Shown: positions 16,746-25,829 of the stretch, in pieces
Layout: every line of letters begins with the position of its first letter
How positions within the stretch are numbered: position 1 is the stretch's first letter
Assembly: GCA_903913285.1 (NCBI GenBank)
Contig: CAIWKO010000010.1
Coordinates: forward strand, 170,790-234,789
Source: an uncultured Bacteroidales bacterium
GTDB lineage: Bacteria; Bacteroidota; Bacteroidia; Bacteroidales; CAIWKO01
Direction of reading: 5' to 3'
Length of the DNA stretch: 64,000 nucleotides
The notes under the pieces: model-generated
What the model saw: only the letters and a program-made list of their open reading frames with translations
Databases searched by the model: none
Told to the model about the DNA's origin: nothing
Position numbers and translations under genes: made by a program

Positions 16746-18761
16746 TTAATCATTTTCTTTTGCGCGGAACGATTCCCAGATAAAATAGGCTATCAATCCG
16801 ATGAAGGCAACAAATGCAAGTATTTCGGCTATTGCAGTTCCGTTTGCAATTTTATCCCAATGAACCAAGGTCATAGAGTTTTCGTTGCCTGTGAAGAACA
16901 ACACTATGGCTCCGAACACACCAAACAAAGCAGCACCCGCAATGAAACCCGAAGCAATTAAAATACCCCGGTTCGAACGGGCTATATTGAGTTTTTCGTT
17001 CTTGGTGCTCTTGTTGAACCAATGATTGAGCAAACCACCAACTACCAGCGGAGTGTTGAGAGGTAGAGGAATGAACATCCCCAAAGCAAATGCAAGCGGA
17101 GATATTTTCAACCAGTTTAGCAAAATAGAAATAACAGCACCCACCGAAAGCAATACCCAGCTAACGCCGCTTCCCGACATCAACGGTTCGATGATGGCAG
17201 CCATAGCATTTGCCTGTGGAGCCGTCATAGGATTGGGATGACCCGGAGTTTGAACAAAACCAAACACCTGGTTCAGCACATAAATAACAATACCCACGGT
17301 AGCCGCCGATACTATGGTTCCCAGAAATTTAAACGACTCCTGTTTGGCAGGAGTTGAACCAAGCCAGTAGCCTACTTTTAAGTCGGTGATAAAACCGCCC
17401 GCCATCGAAAGAGCCGTACAAACAACACCTCCAATTATCAATGAACTAACCATTCCCTGCCAGCCTTTCAAACCAACAGCAACCAATACAACTGAAGAAA
17501 GGATCAAGGTCATAAGGGTCATTCCGGATACGGGGTTCGAACCCACAATGGCGATAGCATTAGCTGCAACAGTCGTAAATAAAAATGCGATGATCAAAAT
17601 GGTAACCAAAGCCACCAATGCCTGAACCAAAGTGATGTGAACGCCGAAGATCAGGAAAATAAATACTGCAGCCAAAGTTAACAGTATGAAAAGCATCACG
17701 AACGACATTTTAATGTCTTTTTGTGTTCTTTCCACTTTCACGCCTGCCTGAGCTTTATTGCCTACACCAACAGCGAGTTTAAAAGCACTTGCAATAACAC
17801 CCGACGACTTGATGATGCCGATGATGCCTGCCATAGCAATAGCACCGATACCGATCGGACGGACATATAATTTAAAGATCATTTCAGGAGTCAGGTCGAT
17901 AAAAGGATTCACACCTCCGTTGGCTGCAACAATGTTTCCGATTTCGTTCACCAAAGGAACGAACACGAACCACGACAGCAACGAACCCACTGCAATGATG
18001 AGCGAATAGCGCAATCCCACCAGATAACCAAAACTGAATATCAGAGAACTTACATTGAACTTGAACACCATTTTTACTTTATCGGCAAGGGCAGTTCCAT
18101 AAGGTAACACTCTTGAAGAAAATTCTTCGCCCCAGAGTTTCAAATACGTGAAAGCAAAATCGAACAACCCGCCTATCAAACCACTGATTACTAATAAACG
18201 TGCCTGTGTGCCGCCTTTTTCACCTGTCATCAGGATCTCGGTTGTTGCAGTTGCTTCAGGGAAGGGTAATTTGCCGTGCATATCTTTCACAAAATACTTA
18301 CGGAACGGTATCAGGAACAAGATGCCTAAGAAACCTCCCAATAAGGACGAGAAAAATATCTGCCAGAAATTCACCTGAATTTCGGGATATTTAAACTGCA
18401 GGATGTATAATCCGGGAATCGTGAAAACTGCTCCTGCCACGATAACTCCCGAGCTGGCTCCTATGGATTGGATAATTACATTCTGTCCCAGCGCATTCTT
18501 TTTGCGGACGGCAGCCGAAGCTCCCACAGCAATAATTGAAATAGGAATAGCAGCTTCGAACACCTGTCCTATTTTCAATCCCGAATAGGCTGCAGCAGCA
18601 GAAAATATCACTGCCATCAGCAAACCCATCACCAACGACCAGGTGGTTACTTCAGGAAAAATTTTGTTTGCAGGCATCACAGGGATATACTCTTCGCCTG
18701 GTTTCAATTCGCGATACGCGTTTTCCGGTAAATTTTTTATTTCTTGTTCTTGTTCCGACAT
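16746..18761 (-). CDS. OPT family oligopeptide transporter
   Basis: 671 residues, highly hydrophobic, with about 14-16 predicted membrane segments. A family hallmark near the N-terminus is EVTTWSLVMGLLMAVIFSAAAAYSGLKIGQVFEAAIPISI, and later blocks such as KLPFPEATATTEILMTGEKGG and ADLKVGYWLG (here TDLKVGYWLGSTPAKQE) are typical of bacterial OPT proteins. They import oligopeptides or metal-peptide complexes by proton coupling. It begins 18 bp after the TPR gene and probably shares its transcript; the terminator at 16703 closes the unit before pepT. Confidence 0.93.
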   Translation of the reverse strand: MSEQEQEIKNLPENAYRELKPGEEYIPVMPANKIFPEVTTWSLVMGLLMAVIFSAAAAYSGLKIGQVFEAAIPISIIAVGASAAVRKKNALGQNVIIQSIGASSGVIVAGAVFTIPGLYILQFKYPEIQVNFWQIFFSSLLGGFLGILFLIPFRKYFVKDMHGKLPFPEATATTEILMTGEKGGTQARLLVISGLIGGLFDFAFTYLKLWGEEFSSRVLPYGTALADKVKMVFKFNVSSLIFSFGYLVGLRYSLIIAVGSLLSWFVFVPLVNEIGNIVAANGGVNPFIDLTPEMIFKLYVRPIGIGAIAMAGIIGIIKSSGVIASAFKLAVGVGNKAQAGVKVERTQKDIKMSFVMLFILLTLAAVFIFLIFGVHITLVQALVALVTILIIAFLFTTVAANAIAIVGSNPVSGMTLMTLILSSVVLVAVGLKGWQGMVSSLIIGGVVCTALSMAGGFITDLKVGYWLGSTPAKQESFKFLGTIVSAATVGIVIYVLNQVFGFVQTPGHPNPMTAPQANAMAAIIEPLMSGSGVSWVLLSVGAVISILLNWLKISPLAFALGMFIPLPLNTPLVVGGLLNHWFNKSTKNEKLNIARSNRGILIASGFIAGAALFGVFGAIVLFFTGNENSMTLVHWDKIANGTAIAEILAFVAFIGLIAYFIWESFRAKEND

Positions 18762-18778
18762 GTGTCCTCCTTTTTAAT

Positions 18779-20254
18779 TTATTTCTGGTTTTTAATTCTA
18801 TTCAGTTCTTGCAGTATTTTTGATCTTGTGGTTCGATGTTTTAGCAACAAATAAGTGATGACTAACAACACTACAAATGTAATTCCCCAGCCGATAATAA
18901 CAAGGTAAAAATACGAATTATCGCTTGTGGCAGTTTTAACTGCTTGTGATTCCAGCAGATCAGGATCCACCTTGGCAGCATTTATCAACGAATCGGTGGT
19001 ACTGCCTTCGGGGGTTAATCCTTCCGATTCTTTCATCAGCGAATCGACCAGCAACGAATGTTTTTTACTATATATAAGCGAATTTTTTACATCATTCAGT
19101 TTGTTATAATCATTGGCAAGGCTTTGATAACAATGCGCCAAAAGCGGGCGTGCATTCACCTCTTCTGCAAATTCCATGCTGTTCAAAAAATACGGTATCG
19201 CTTTTTCATATTCCCCTTTTTTCTCCAGATCATCACCTTTATCGTATAAGATATCCGCCACCTTTAGGGTGTTGCCAAGCCCTATCTCCAGATTGATGGC
19301 TTTAAAAAAATAATTATCAGCCTGAACCGTATCACCATAAAATTCCATGATATCCGACATCAAAAAACTTGTGGATGCAATACCTTGCTTATCATCCAGT
19401 TTCCTGCGTATCAACAAAGCATTCTTTCCAAAATACAAGGCATTAGAATAATCGTCTATCGATAAATACAGCCGTGCTAAATCGTGCAGGGTAAGGGCAA
19501 TTCGGTTCTGGTTTCCGGTCTTAACAAAGATCATCAGGGCAAAGCGATAATTTTTAAGGCCTTCGGCATAGTTTTCCGTTTCCTGATAAGCCGCTCCAAT
19601 GTTCAACAAACATTCGGCAACACCGTCGTAATCTTTAAATTTGTATTCCATCACCAACGATTGCCGGTAATAGTCCACTGCTTTAGAATAGCTTCCCTGC
19701 AAGTGATACACCTCACCTATATTGTTCAGGGTGCTGGCCTCACCTTCTTCATCGTTCATCTGTTTATCAATTTCGAGGCTCTGTTGATAGTATTGCAGGG
19801 CTGTTTTATAGTTTCCGAGGTCGTTATATATAAGTCCCAGATTATTCACGCAGCTTGATATCCCTTTTTTGTCTTTGAGTTTCGTATAAATAGCCAGCGA
19901 ACGTTGATAATGATCAATAGCTTCGTCATTTTCACCCATAAAATAATGAACGATGCCCGTATTTTTCAACGCCAGAGCCATCTGTGAAGAGTCGTTAAGA
20001 GTTACTGCCAGATCATAGGCCTGCAACGAATATTTCAAAGCTTTTTCGGGATCGGTATTCCACAGTTGTTTGGTAAGTTCGTTTAAAAGTTCTGCTTTCT
20101 TCACCCCGGTGGCTTTCACCAGTTCTTTATTCAAACTATCCACTGTATTTATAGCAAGAACCTGATTCGTAAAACCAAAACAAGCAAACACGAACATGCC
20201 AATTAGTGCAGGTTTGATAAATCTTTTAGGGATGGGGAATTGTTCGGTTTTCAC
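18779..20254 (-). CDS. TPR-repeat membrane protein without a kinase domain
   Basis: About 490 residues. A signal or anchor segment (FIKPALIGMFVFACFGFTNQVLA) is followed by about nine tetratricopeptide repeats (for example YKTALQYYQQSLEIDKQMNDEEGEASTLNNIGEVYHLQGSYSKAVDYYRQSL). One C-terminal membrane helix (YFYLVIIGWGITFVVLLVITYLLL) comes next, then a short basic tail ending LNRIKNQK. Similar Bacteroidota proteins usually continue into a histidine kinase or HTH output domain, which is absent here. The start is uncertain: the track Met at 20344 is unlikely, since a TATATTTG -7-like box sits just before a GTG at 20254, which is used here. It is cotranscribed with the OPT gene. Confidence 0.82.
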   Translation of the reverse strand: MKTEQFPIPKRFIKPALIGMFVFACFGFTNQVLAINTVDSLNKELVKATGVKKAELLNELTKQLWNTDPEKALKYSLQAYDLAVTLNDSSQMALALKNTGIVHYFMGENDEAIDHYQRSLAIYTKLKDKKGISSCVNNLGLIYNDLGNYKTALQYYQQSLEIDKQMNDEEGEASTLNNIGEVYHLQGSYSKAVDYYRQSLVMEYKFKDYDGVAECLLNIGAAYQETENYAEGLKNYRFALMIFVKTGNQNRIALTLHDLARLYLSIDDYSNALYFGKNALLIRRKLDDKQGIASTSFLMSDIMEFYGDTVQADNYFFKAINLEIGLGNTLKVADILYDKGDDLEKKGEYEKAIPYFLNSMEFAEEVNARPLLAHCYQSLANDYNKLNDVKNSLIYSKKHSLLVDSLMKESEGLTPEGSTTDSLINAAKVDPDLLESQAVKTATSDNSYFYLVIIGWGITFVVLLVITYLLLKHRTTRSKILQELNRIKNQK

Positions 20255-20358
20255 AAACCAAATATAGACAAAAATTATCATCCGGGTAATTTCAGCTAAA
20301 TTTTTTGTTCGGATACTCACGCATAGATCATGGCAATCATGCATTCATCTTAAAAATG

Positions 20359-20366
20359 TACCTTTG
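20359..20366 (+). promoter_or_regulatory. candidate -7 box upstream of the CapA-like gene
   Basis: TACCTTTG matches TAnnTTTG and lies 14 bp before the ATG at 20381. No good -33 TTG is present at the usual spacing. Confidence 0.45.
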
Positions 20367-20380
20367 CAAAAAACATTGTC

Positions 20381-21451
20381 ATGCGAAAATATTTCTTCTT
20401 TATTGTATTGTTTTCATTTAGCTTTTGCGCAAATATTATAAATGTTAGCGCTCAAACCGATAGCATTAAAAAACCCGGGCGCGACACGCTCGTTATCGTG
20501 GGTGTGGGCGATGTGATGATGGGAACCATCATTCCTTCCCGGGAGTTTTTGCCTGCCGGCGAAGATTGTTCTAAAGAATTTACCAATGTGAAACAGATCA
20601 TCCAGTCGGCCGATGTGGCTTTTTGTAATCTCGAAGGCGTTTTTACCGATACTCCCAACGGTCATAAACCCTGTAATAACAATAATTGCTGGACTTTCGG
20701 CATGCCCACCAAATTTGTGAATTGTTTGGTAGATGCAGGCTTCGATTTCATCAGCAACGCCAACAATCATTGCAAGGATTTTGGCGAAGCAGGCAAACAA
20801 AGCACCGCCAAAACCCTCGATGCTGCCGGATTGCATTATGCAGGATGGCTTTCGAAACCCTATACCATTTTTGTTAAGGACAGTATCAAGTATGGGTTCT
20901 GTGCTTTTTCGCCCGAATCGGGAAATTGCGATATCAGGAACTATGCCGAAGCACAAAGGATAGTTCGTCATCTCGATTCCGTTTGCGACGTGGTTATAGT
21001 TTCGTTCCACAGCGGTGCCGAAGGTGCCGACCACCAGCACGTGACGCGCAAAGACGAAATGTTTATGGGCTACGACCGCGGCAATGTTTATGAATTTGCC
21101 CATCTGATGATAGATGCGGGCGCCGATATCGTTTTTGGTCACGGACCCCACGTAACCAGAGCCGTTGAAGTATACAAGGACCGCTTTATTGCCTACAGCA
21201 TGGGTAATTTTAATACCTATAGCCGTGTTAGCATCGCGGGTGTGTGCGGCCTGGCTCCCATTATGCAGGTTTATACCGATAAAAAAGGGAAGTTTTTGAA
21301 GACTCAAATCATTTCCACCTGTCAACTTAAATTCCAGCCACCGCTTATCGACCCCGATAAAAAGGTTTTGAAAGTAATTCAGAAATTAACCAAAGAAGAT
21401 TTCCCCGAAGTAAAAATAAACATCAGCGATGAAGGGGTAGTGACGCAATGA
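20381..21451 (+). CDS. CapA-family metallophosphatase-like exported protein
   Basis: 356 residues with the signal MRKYFFFIVLFSFSFCANIINVSAQ. The PGA_cap/CapA fold is recognised by VGVGDVMMGTIIPS, DVAFCNLEGVFTD, FDFISNANNHCKDFGEAG, VVIVSFHSGAEG, ADIVFGHGPHVTRAVE and RFIAYSMGNF; the Asp, Asn and His of these blocks would bind two metals. CapA proteins act in poly-gamma-glutamate capsule production, but no capBC genes are nearby. It may be a general envelope phosphoesterase. Confidence 0.9.
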   Translation: MRKYFFFIVLFSFSFCANIINVSAQTDSIKKPGRDTLVIVGVGDVMMGTIIPSREFLPAGEDCSKEFTNVKQIIQSADVAFCNLEGVFTDTPNGHKPCNNNNCWTFGMPTKFVNCLVDAGFDFISNANNHCKDFGEAGKQSTAKTLDAAGLHYAGWLSKPYTIFVKDSIKYGFCAFSPESGNCDIRNYAEAQRIVRHLDSVCDVVIVSFHSGAEGADHQHVTRKDEMFMGYDRGNVYEFAHLMIDAGADIVFGHGPHVTRAVEVYKDRFIAYSMGNFNTYSRVSIAGVCGLAPIMQVYTDKKGKFLKTQIISTCQLKFQPPLIDPDKKVLKVIQKLTKEDFPEVKINISDEGVVTQ

Positions 21452-21524
21452 GGTTGTTTAAAGGAGACGGAGGCTCATTTAATATTTCGACGGAGGCATA
21501 GCCTGCCACCGAACGGGGTATTTT

Positions 21525-21755
21525 TCATGATTTTTTGTTTTTGATCATTGCAATTGAAAAAATCAATAACGAAATCGGTACTAGTATGGTAAATATATCA
21601 ACAAGTATAAATAACCACATTTTGTCATACGATGGAAAAGCCCATGAACCTAAAGTTTTATAAGAAGTCCACAGACCTATGATTTTATAAAGGGAAGTTA
21701 TGATCCAAATTATTGAACCTATCATCAAAATAATTGCTGCAGTTTTAATTTTCAT
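21525..21755 (-). CDS. small hypothetical membrane protein
   Basis: 76 residues from the ATG at 21755 (MKIKTAAIILMIGSIIWIITSLYKIIGLW), preferred over the track start 20 codons upstream because the earlier residues are Lys/Leu-rich and include no conserved feature. Two membrane helices are visible, the second being MWLFILVDIFTILVPISLLIFSIAMI. It has no recognised family. Confidence 0.6.
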   Translation of the reverse strand: MKIKTAAIILMIGSIIWIITSLYKIIGLWTSYKTLGSWAFPSYDKMWLFILVDIFTILVPISLLIFSIAMIKNKKS

Positions 21756-21834
21756 TTTTATTGATTTTAAAATTAACTCTAAAATCCGTTTTTTATAGTG
21801 GTTTCTGGTCTCCACTTTTATTTTATAAAGAAAA

Positions 21835-21853
21835 GGGCGTTTGCAAAACGCCC
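21835..21853 (-). terminator. terminator of the gene at 21907-22809
   Basis: GGGCGTTT-GCA-AAACGCCC, an 8-bp stem, followed on the minus strand by TTTTCTTT. Confidence 0.75.
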
Positions 21854-21878
21854 CTATATTCGTCTATAATTAAGAAAT

Positions 21879-21895
21879 GGCGTATGCCATACGCC
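21879..21895. repeat. perfect GGCGTAT palindrome near the gene end
   Basis: GGCGTAT-GCC-ATACGCC, a 7-bp stem, 12 bp after the stop of the 21907 gene and before the terminator. Followed on the minus strand by ATTTCTT, so it may be a second, weaker terminator or a REP-like element. Confidence 0.6.
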
Positions 21896-21906
21896 CCTTC
21901 TGTGTA

Positions 21907-22809
21907 TTAACTTATTTCGTCGTCGATAATTACTTCGTAATGATTTAATCTTCCACTTTTGATTACTATGTTTTGATGACACCTAACTTTACCGGCTAAA
22001 TCATTACCCATTAGTGCTTTACCTCCTTTTACTTCTTCGAAAGTGGCCATACCGTTTTCGTCGGTGACGGCTGTTTTTTTGGTGTTGCTTAGGGTGAATA
22101 TTAAGCCTTCGAGGGGTTTGCCCGTGGTTTTACTGACGGCATGAACTTCGACATAGGTATGATGAACGTTAACGGTAGGTATAATGGTGCTTGCCATGAG
22201 GCGTTGATAGAAAGGAAGGTCGGTTGTTTGATAATCGCGGGTTAATAGTTTTAAATGGGTGACGGTTACCATGACGGGTTTGAAACTATCCTTAAATAAT
22301 TTGGTGAGCGCGGGCGAAACTTCGTGAACGGTTTCGCTAGTTCCTTGTAAGTTGGTGAATTTATCTATTTCTTTTTGTAAACTGACCAGCATGGGAGCCG
22401 TGATGGTGCTGGGGCTTAAATCAGCCAGGTTGGCGTTCATAAGGTCGTGGGCAGCCTGGGCCAAAATAGCACATTGACTGTCGGCAACCTGCCTGTAATC
22501 TGTGGGTTCGGTATTTAATTGTTCGGCAATGCTTGGTTTGCCTTTATTGATGAGTTTAACATAGGCTTTTCCAGAGAGATTGGATGCAAGATTGCTCAGC
22601 ACGATTTTTTCGTCGAGTTTTTCTTTGCTGAAACCGCTGTTATCGGCATGTGCGGCTGTAGCGGCTTTTGTGTTGGCTGTATAAGCATCACGGAAGGTAT
22701 CTACTTCGTCGACATAATCGGGATTGGATGTGTAGGAAGCGCTGTCGTCGGTTAATTCTTTGTCCAATGCTGCAAACATTGTTCTTTGGGCTTGTTCTCT
22801 GTTTGTCAT
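21907..22809 (-). CDS. hypothetical protein, helical N-terminus and carboxypeptidase-regulatory-like C-terminus
   Basis: 300 residues, no signal peptide. Residues 1-200 are helical and acidic (MTNREQAQRTMFAALDKELTDD, KIVLSNLASNLSGKAYVKLINKGKPSIAEQLN). The last 85 residues (VEVHAVSKTTGKPLEGLIFTLSNTKKTAVTDENGMATFEEVKGGKALM) look like a single carboxypeptidase-regulatory/Cna-B-like sandwich with the DENGMATF turn. I know no function for this combination. It is monocistronic by context. Confidence 0.75.
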   Translation of the reverse strand: MTNREQAQRTMFAALDKELTDDSASYTSNPDYVDEVDTFRDAYTANTKAATAAHADNSGFSKEKLDEKIVLSNLASNLSGKAYVKLINKGKPSIAEQLNTEPTDYRQVADSQCAILAQAAHDLMNANLADLSPSTITAPMLVSLQKEIDKFTNLQGTSETVHEVSPALTKLFKDSFKPVMVTVTHLKLLTRDYQTTDLPFYQRLMASTIIPTVNVHHTYVEVHAVSKTTGKPLEGLIFTLSNTKKTAVTDENGMATFEEVKGGKALMGNDLAGKVRCHQNIVIKSGRLNHYEVIIDDEIS

Positions 22810-23003
22810 GACTCTTAGGGTTTAAATTAATAAATTACAAAAAAATCAAATCGTAAAAAAACTTGCTAAAGGTACAAATAAAAATTGAATAAATAATAAA
22901 TAATCAAAAAAAAACTTATTAAAATATTTTTTGCGTGGTTGGAACCTTTCTATAGCTATATAGAAATGTATTTATACATCTATTTATCAGCATTTTGCAT
23001 CAT

Positions 23004-23275
23004 AACATTCAAATTATGGCAAGCAACATTCAAATTATGACAGGCAACATTCAAATTATGACAGGCAACATTTAAATTATGACAGGCAACATTTAAATTA
23101 TGGCAGGCAATATTCAAATTATGGCAAGTAACATTCAAATTATGGCAAGCAACATTCAAATTATGGCAAGTAACATTCAAATTATGACAGGCAACATCCA
23201 AATTATGGCAAACAACATTCAAATTATGCAGGCAACATTCAAATTATGCCTAGTAACATCCAAATTATGGCTTAT
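23004..23275. repeat. 21-bp tandem array AACATTCAAATTATGGCAAGC, about 13 units
   Basis: The 608-bp divergent gap 22810-23417 contains 13 head-to-tail units. Ten are exactly 21 bp; unit 11 lacks one base and the last two are degenerate. Variation is concentrated in the last five bases (GCAAG, ACAGG, GCAGG), while AACATTCAAATTATG is almost constant. The ORFs 22980-23222 and 23100-23330 are readings of the array. Poly-A/T DNA separates it from the gene at 22809. Confidence 0.93.
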
Positions 23276-23377
23276 GACAAGTTTAACGGCAAAATCGGAG
23301 AATCATCAATTGCAATTTTTAAATTATTAATAAGGACACGAAATTTCGTGTGGCAAGATGCAATTCATAAAAATTCT

Positions 23378-23385
23378 TACATTTG
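23378..23385 (+). promoter_or_regulatory. candidate -7 box of the GH94 operon
   Basis: TACATTTG matches TAnnTTTG. It lies between the track ORF start (23358) and the preferred ATG at 23418, which supports the later start. The preceding 21-bp array ends 103 bp upstream. Confidence 0.5.
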
Positions 23386-23417
23386 CTACTCTTAAAATTC
23401 AATTAATTTTCGAAAAA

Positions 23418-25796
23418 ATGCAATACGGGCGCTTCTCAACCAACGGAAAAGAATACCTTATCACCAAAATGAATACCCCCAGTCCCTGGATCAACTATTT
23501 GTATAACGGCCGCTATTTTACAAGCATATCGAACAACGGCGGCGGAATGAGTTATTTTAAAAGTCCGCTCCATGGAAGAGTTACCCGCTATCGCATCAAC
23601 GAAGTGCCCCACGACCGCCCGGGCAAGTATATCTACGTGAAAGATAAGGAAACCGGCGAAGTGTGGAGTTTAACCTGGCAGCCCGTTGGCAAACATCTGG
23701 AAGCTTACCGCCTGGCCCACGGTTTCGGGTATACCCGTTCGGAAGCTATTATCAACGGCATCGACAGTTCGGTGTTGTTCTTTGTTCCTGCGGACGATGA
23801 TCAGGAATTGTGGAAAGCTACCTTAAAGAACATCACAGATAAGCCACGCAAATTGTCGGTTTACGGATATTCGGAGCTGGCGTTGGGACATGCTTTGGTA
23901 GATTTGATTAACCAATGCGACGACCAGCATTTCAACCGTTCGCATTTCGAAAAAGATTTGAATGCCATCTTTTCGACCAAGACCTATTGGGTTACTCAAA
24001 CCAAAGGAACCCAGCAACAGGAAAATAAGGAATGGGACCAATGGACTTTCTTCACGGCCAATTATCCTGCCACAGGATATGAAACGCTGCGCGAACGTTT
24101 TATCGGGTTGTATCGCAATGAAAATAATCCGGAAAGTTTGGAGAAAGAAAATCTGTCGTGTCGGGATACCGACTTTGGCAATGTGGTGAATGCTTTAAAG
24201 ATTGATATAGAACTGCAACCCGGCGAAACGAAAGAACTTGTTTTTACTTTGGGTGTGATAGAAAAGCTGCGCTTCGATGAACTGAAAGCGGCGCGCGTTG
24301 AGAAATATAAAAATGTTGCCGAAGTGGATGCTGCATTTGCAAAGCTCAACAAGGCATGGGATGATTATTTCGCCCATACTTCGGTTGAGACGCCCGATGA
24401 AGACGTGAACGTGTTTATGAAATACTGGATACCCTATCAGGCCAAAGTAGCTTTTGATGTGGGGCGTGTTGCCAGTTTTTATTACTGGGGCATCGGACGG
24501 GGATTCGGCTTTAGGGACACGGCTCAGGATACCATTGCCGTAACAATTTCGAATCCCGAAAAAGCGAAGGAGCGCGTCTTGTTGCTTTCGCGCCAGATGC
24601 GAACCGATGGCAAGGTGTATCACCATTTTCACGGCGACGGCGACGGCGAGTTTACACATCATTGCGACGACCCCTTGTGGTATATGCTGGCAGTTTCGGA
24701 ATATCTGAAAGAAACCGGCGACTTCGACCTGTTGAACAATAAGCAGCGTTTTATTGATGATGGAAAAGAAGGCACGGTATTGGAACATTTGCTTGCCGTG
24801 GTTAATTATGCTAAAAACAATCTCGGCATCCACGGTCTTCCGATTTTCGGCCGCGGCGACTGGAACGATACGCTTGATTATATAGGGGGCGATGAAGGCG
24901 GCGAAAGCGTCTGGGGCGGAATGTTCTACGCGGCTATGCTCAACCTGTTCATTGAATTGTTGGAGTATTTGGAAAAAGATATATCCGAAGTTTCGTCGGT
25001 TCGCGATTCGCTGATAAAAGCGGTGGACGATAATTGCTGGGACGGTGAATGGTATATCCGTGCCTTTGGCGGCAAAGGACGCAAGGTGGGTTCGAAAGAA
25101 AACAAATACGGAAAGATATTTTTAAACACTCAGATATGGACTGTGTTGGCCGGTTTTCCAAAACGTGAACGTATCGTTATGGCAATGGATAGCGTTAAAA
25201 CCTATCTGGATTCGCCGGAAGGTCCGAAAAAATGTTCTCCGGCCTGGAAAGAAATTGATCCTAACATAGGCTTGGTTACCCGTTGTGTTTGGGGAAAGAA
25301 AGAGAACGGGGCAGTGTTCTGTCATCCCACGGCATGGGCAATACAAGCCGAAACTATGTTGGGAAGAAGCAATCAGGCGTTCGGCTATTTTAAAAAGATG
25401 CTGCCCAACCGTATCGACAGCGATACCTTTGTTGCTGAACCCTACGTGTTTTCACAATACATCACCAGCAACGAACATTCGCATCCCGGACGTGCAAGTC
25501 ATTCATGGCAGACCGGTTCGGCAGCATGGATGTACCGGGTTGCTTACGATTATATTCTTGGATTACGCCCCACCTATAAAGGTTTATTGATAGATCCTGC
25601 AATACCTTCGCATTGGGATACATTCAAAGCAAAAAGAAAGTTCAGGGGGACACTTTACACTTTTGAAGTTGTAAACCCAAGTCGTATTGAAAAAGGAGTA
25701 AAAGAAATTTTTGTGGATGGAAAGATGATAGAAGGAACGGTACTTCCGGTTACAACGCAAAAAGAATGTAATGTAAAAGTGATCATGGGAAATTAA
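23418..25796 (+). CDS. GH94 family glycoside phosphorylase (cellobiose/chitobiose phosphorylase type)
   Basis: GH94 enzymes cleave beta-linked disaccharides with phosphate, giving a glycosyl-1-phosphate. From the ATG at 23418 (MQYGRFSTNGKEYLITKMNTPSPWINYL) it has 792 residues, the usual length. The N-terminal sandwich has WSLTWQPVG and an (alpha/alpha)6 barrel carries GRGDWNDTLDYIGGDEGGESVW, with the general acid Asp at about residue 481. No signal peptide, so cytoplasmic. First gene of a four-gene set with GH130, a symporter and a CBM9 protein. Cellobiose and N,N'-diacetylchitobiose specificity cannot be told apart by eye. Confidence 0.92.
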   Translation: MQYGRFSTNGKEYLITKMNTPSPWINYLYNGRYFTSISNNGGGMSYFKSPLHGRVTRYRINEVPHDRPGKYIYVKDKETGEVWSLTWQPVGKHLEAYRLAHGFGYTRSEAIINGIDSSVLFFVPADDDQELWKATLKNITDKPRKLSVYGYSELALGHALVDLINQCDDQHFNRSHFEKDLNAIFSTKTYWVTQTKGTQQQENKEWDQWTFFTANYPATGYETLRERFIGLYRNENNPESLEKENLSCRDTDFGNVVNALKIDIELQPGETKELVFTLGVIEKLRFDELKAARVEKYKNVAEVDAAFAKLNKAWDDYFAHTSVETPDEDVNVFMKYWIPYQAKVAFDVGRVASFYYWGIGRGFGFRDTAQDTIAVTISNPEKAKERVLLLSRQMRTDGKVYHHFHGDGDGEFTHHCDDPLWYMLAVSEYLKETGDFDLLNNKQRFIDDGKEGTVLEHLLAVVNYAKNNLGIHGLPIFGRGDWNDTLDYIGGDEGGESVWGGMFYAAMLNLFIELLEYLEKDISEVSSVRDSLIKAVDDNCWDGEWYIRAFGGKGRKVGSKENKYGKIFLNTQIWTVLAGFPKRERIVMAMDSVKTYLDSPEGPKKCSPAWKEIDPNIGLVTRCVWGKKENGAVFCHPTAWAIQAETMLGRSNQAFGYFKKMLPNRIDSDTFVAEPYVFSQYITSNEHSHPGRASHSWQTGSAAWMYRVAYDYILGLRPTYKGLLIDPAIPSHWDTFKAKRKFRGTLYTFEVVNPSRIEKGVKEIFVDGKMIEGTVLPVTTQKECNVKVIMGN

Positions 25797-25829
25797 TTTT
25801 AGTGAAGAACACATTAATACAACAATAAC

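Noticed and set aside
22980-23330. ORFs through the 23-kb array
   Set aside because: Repeat readings; one unit lacks a base, and there is no promoter or ribosome signal.
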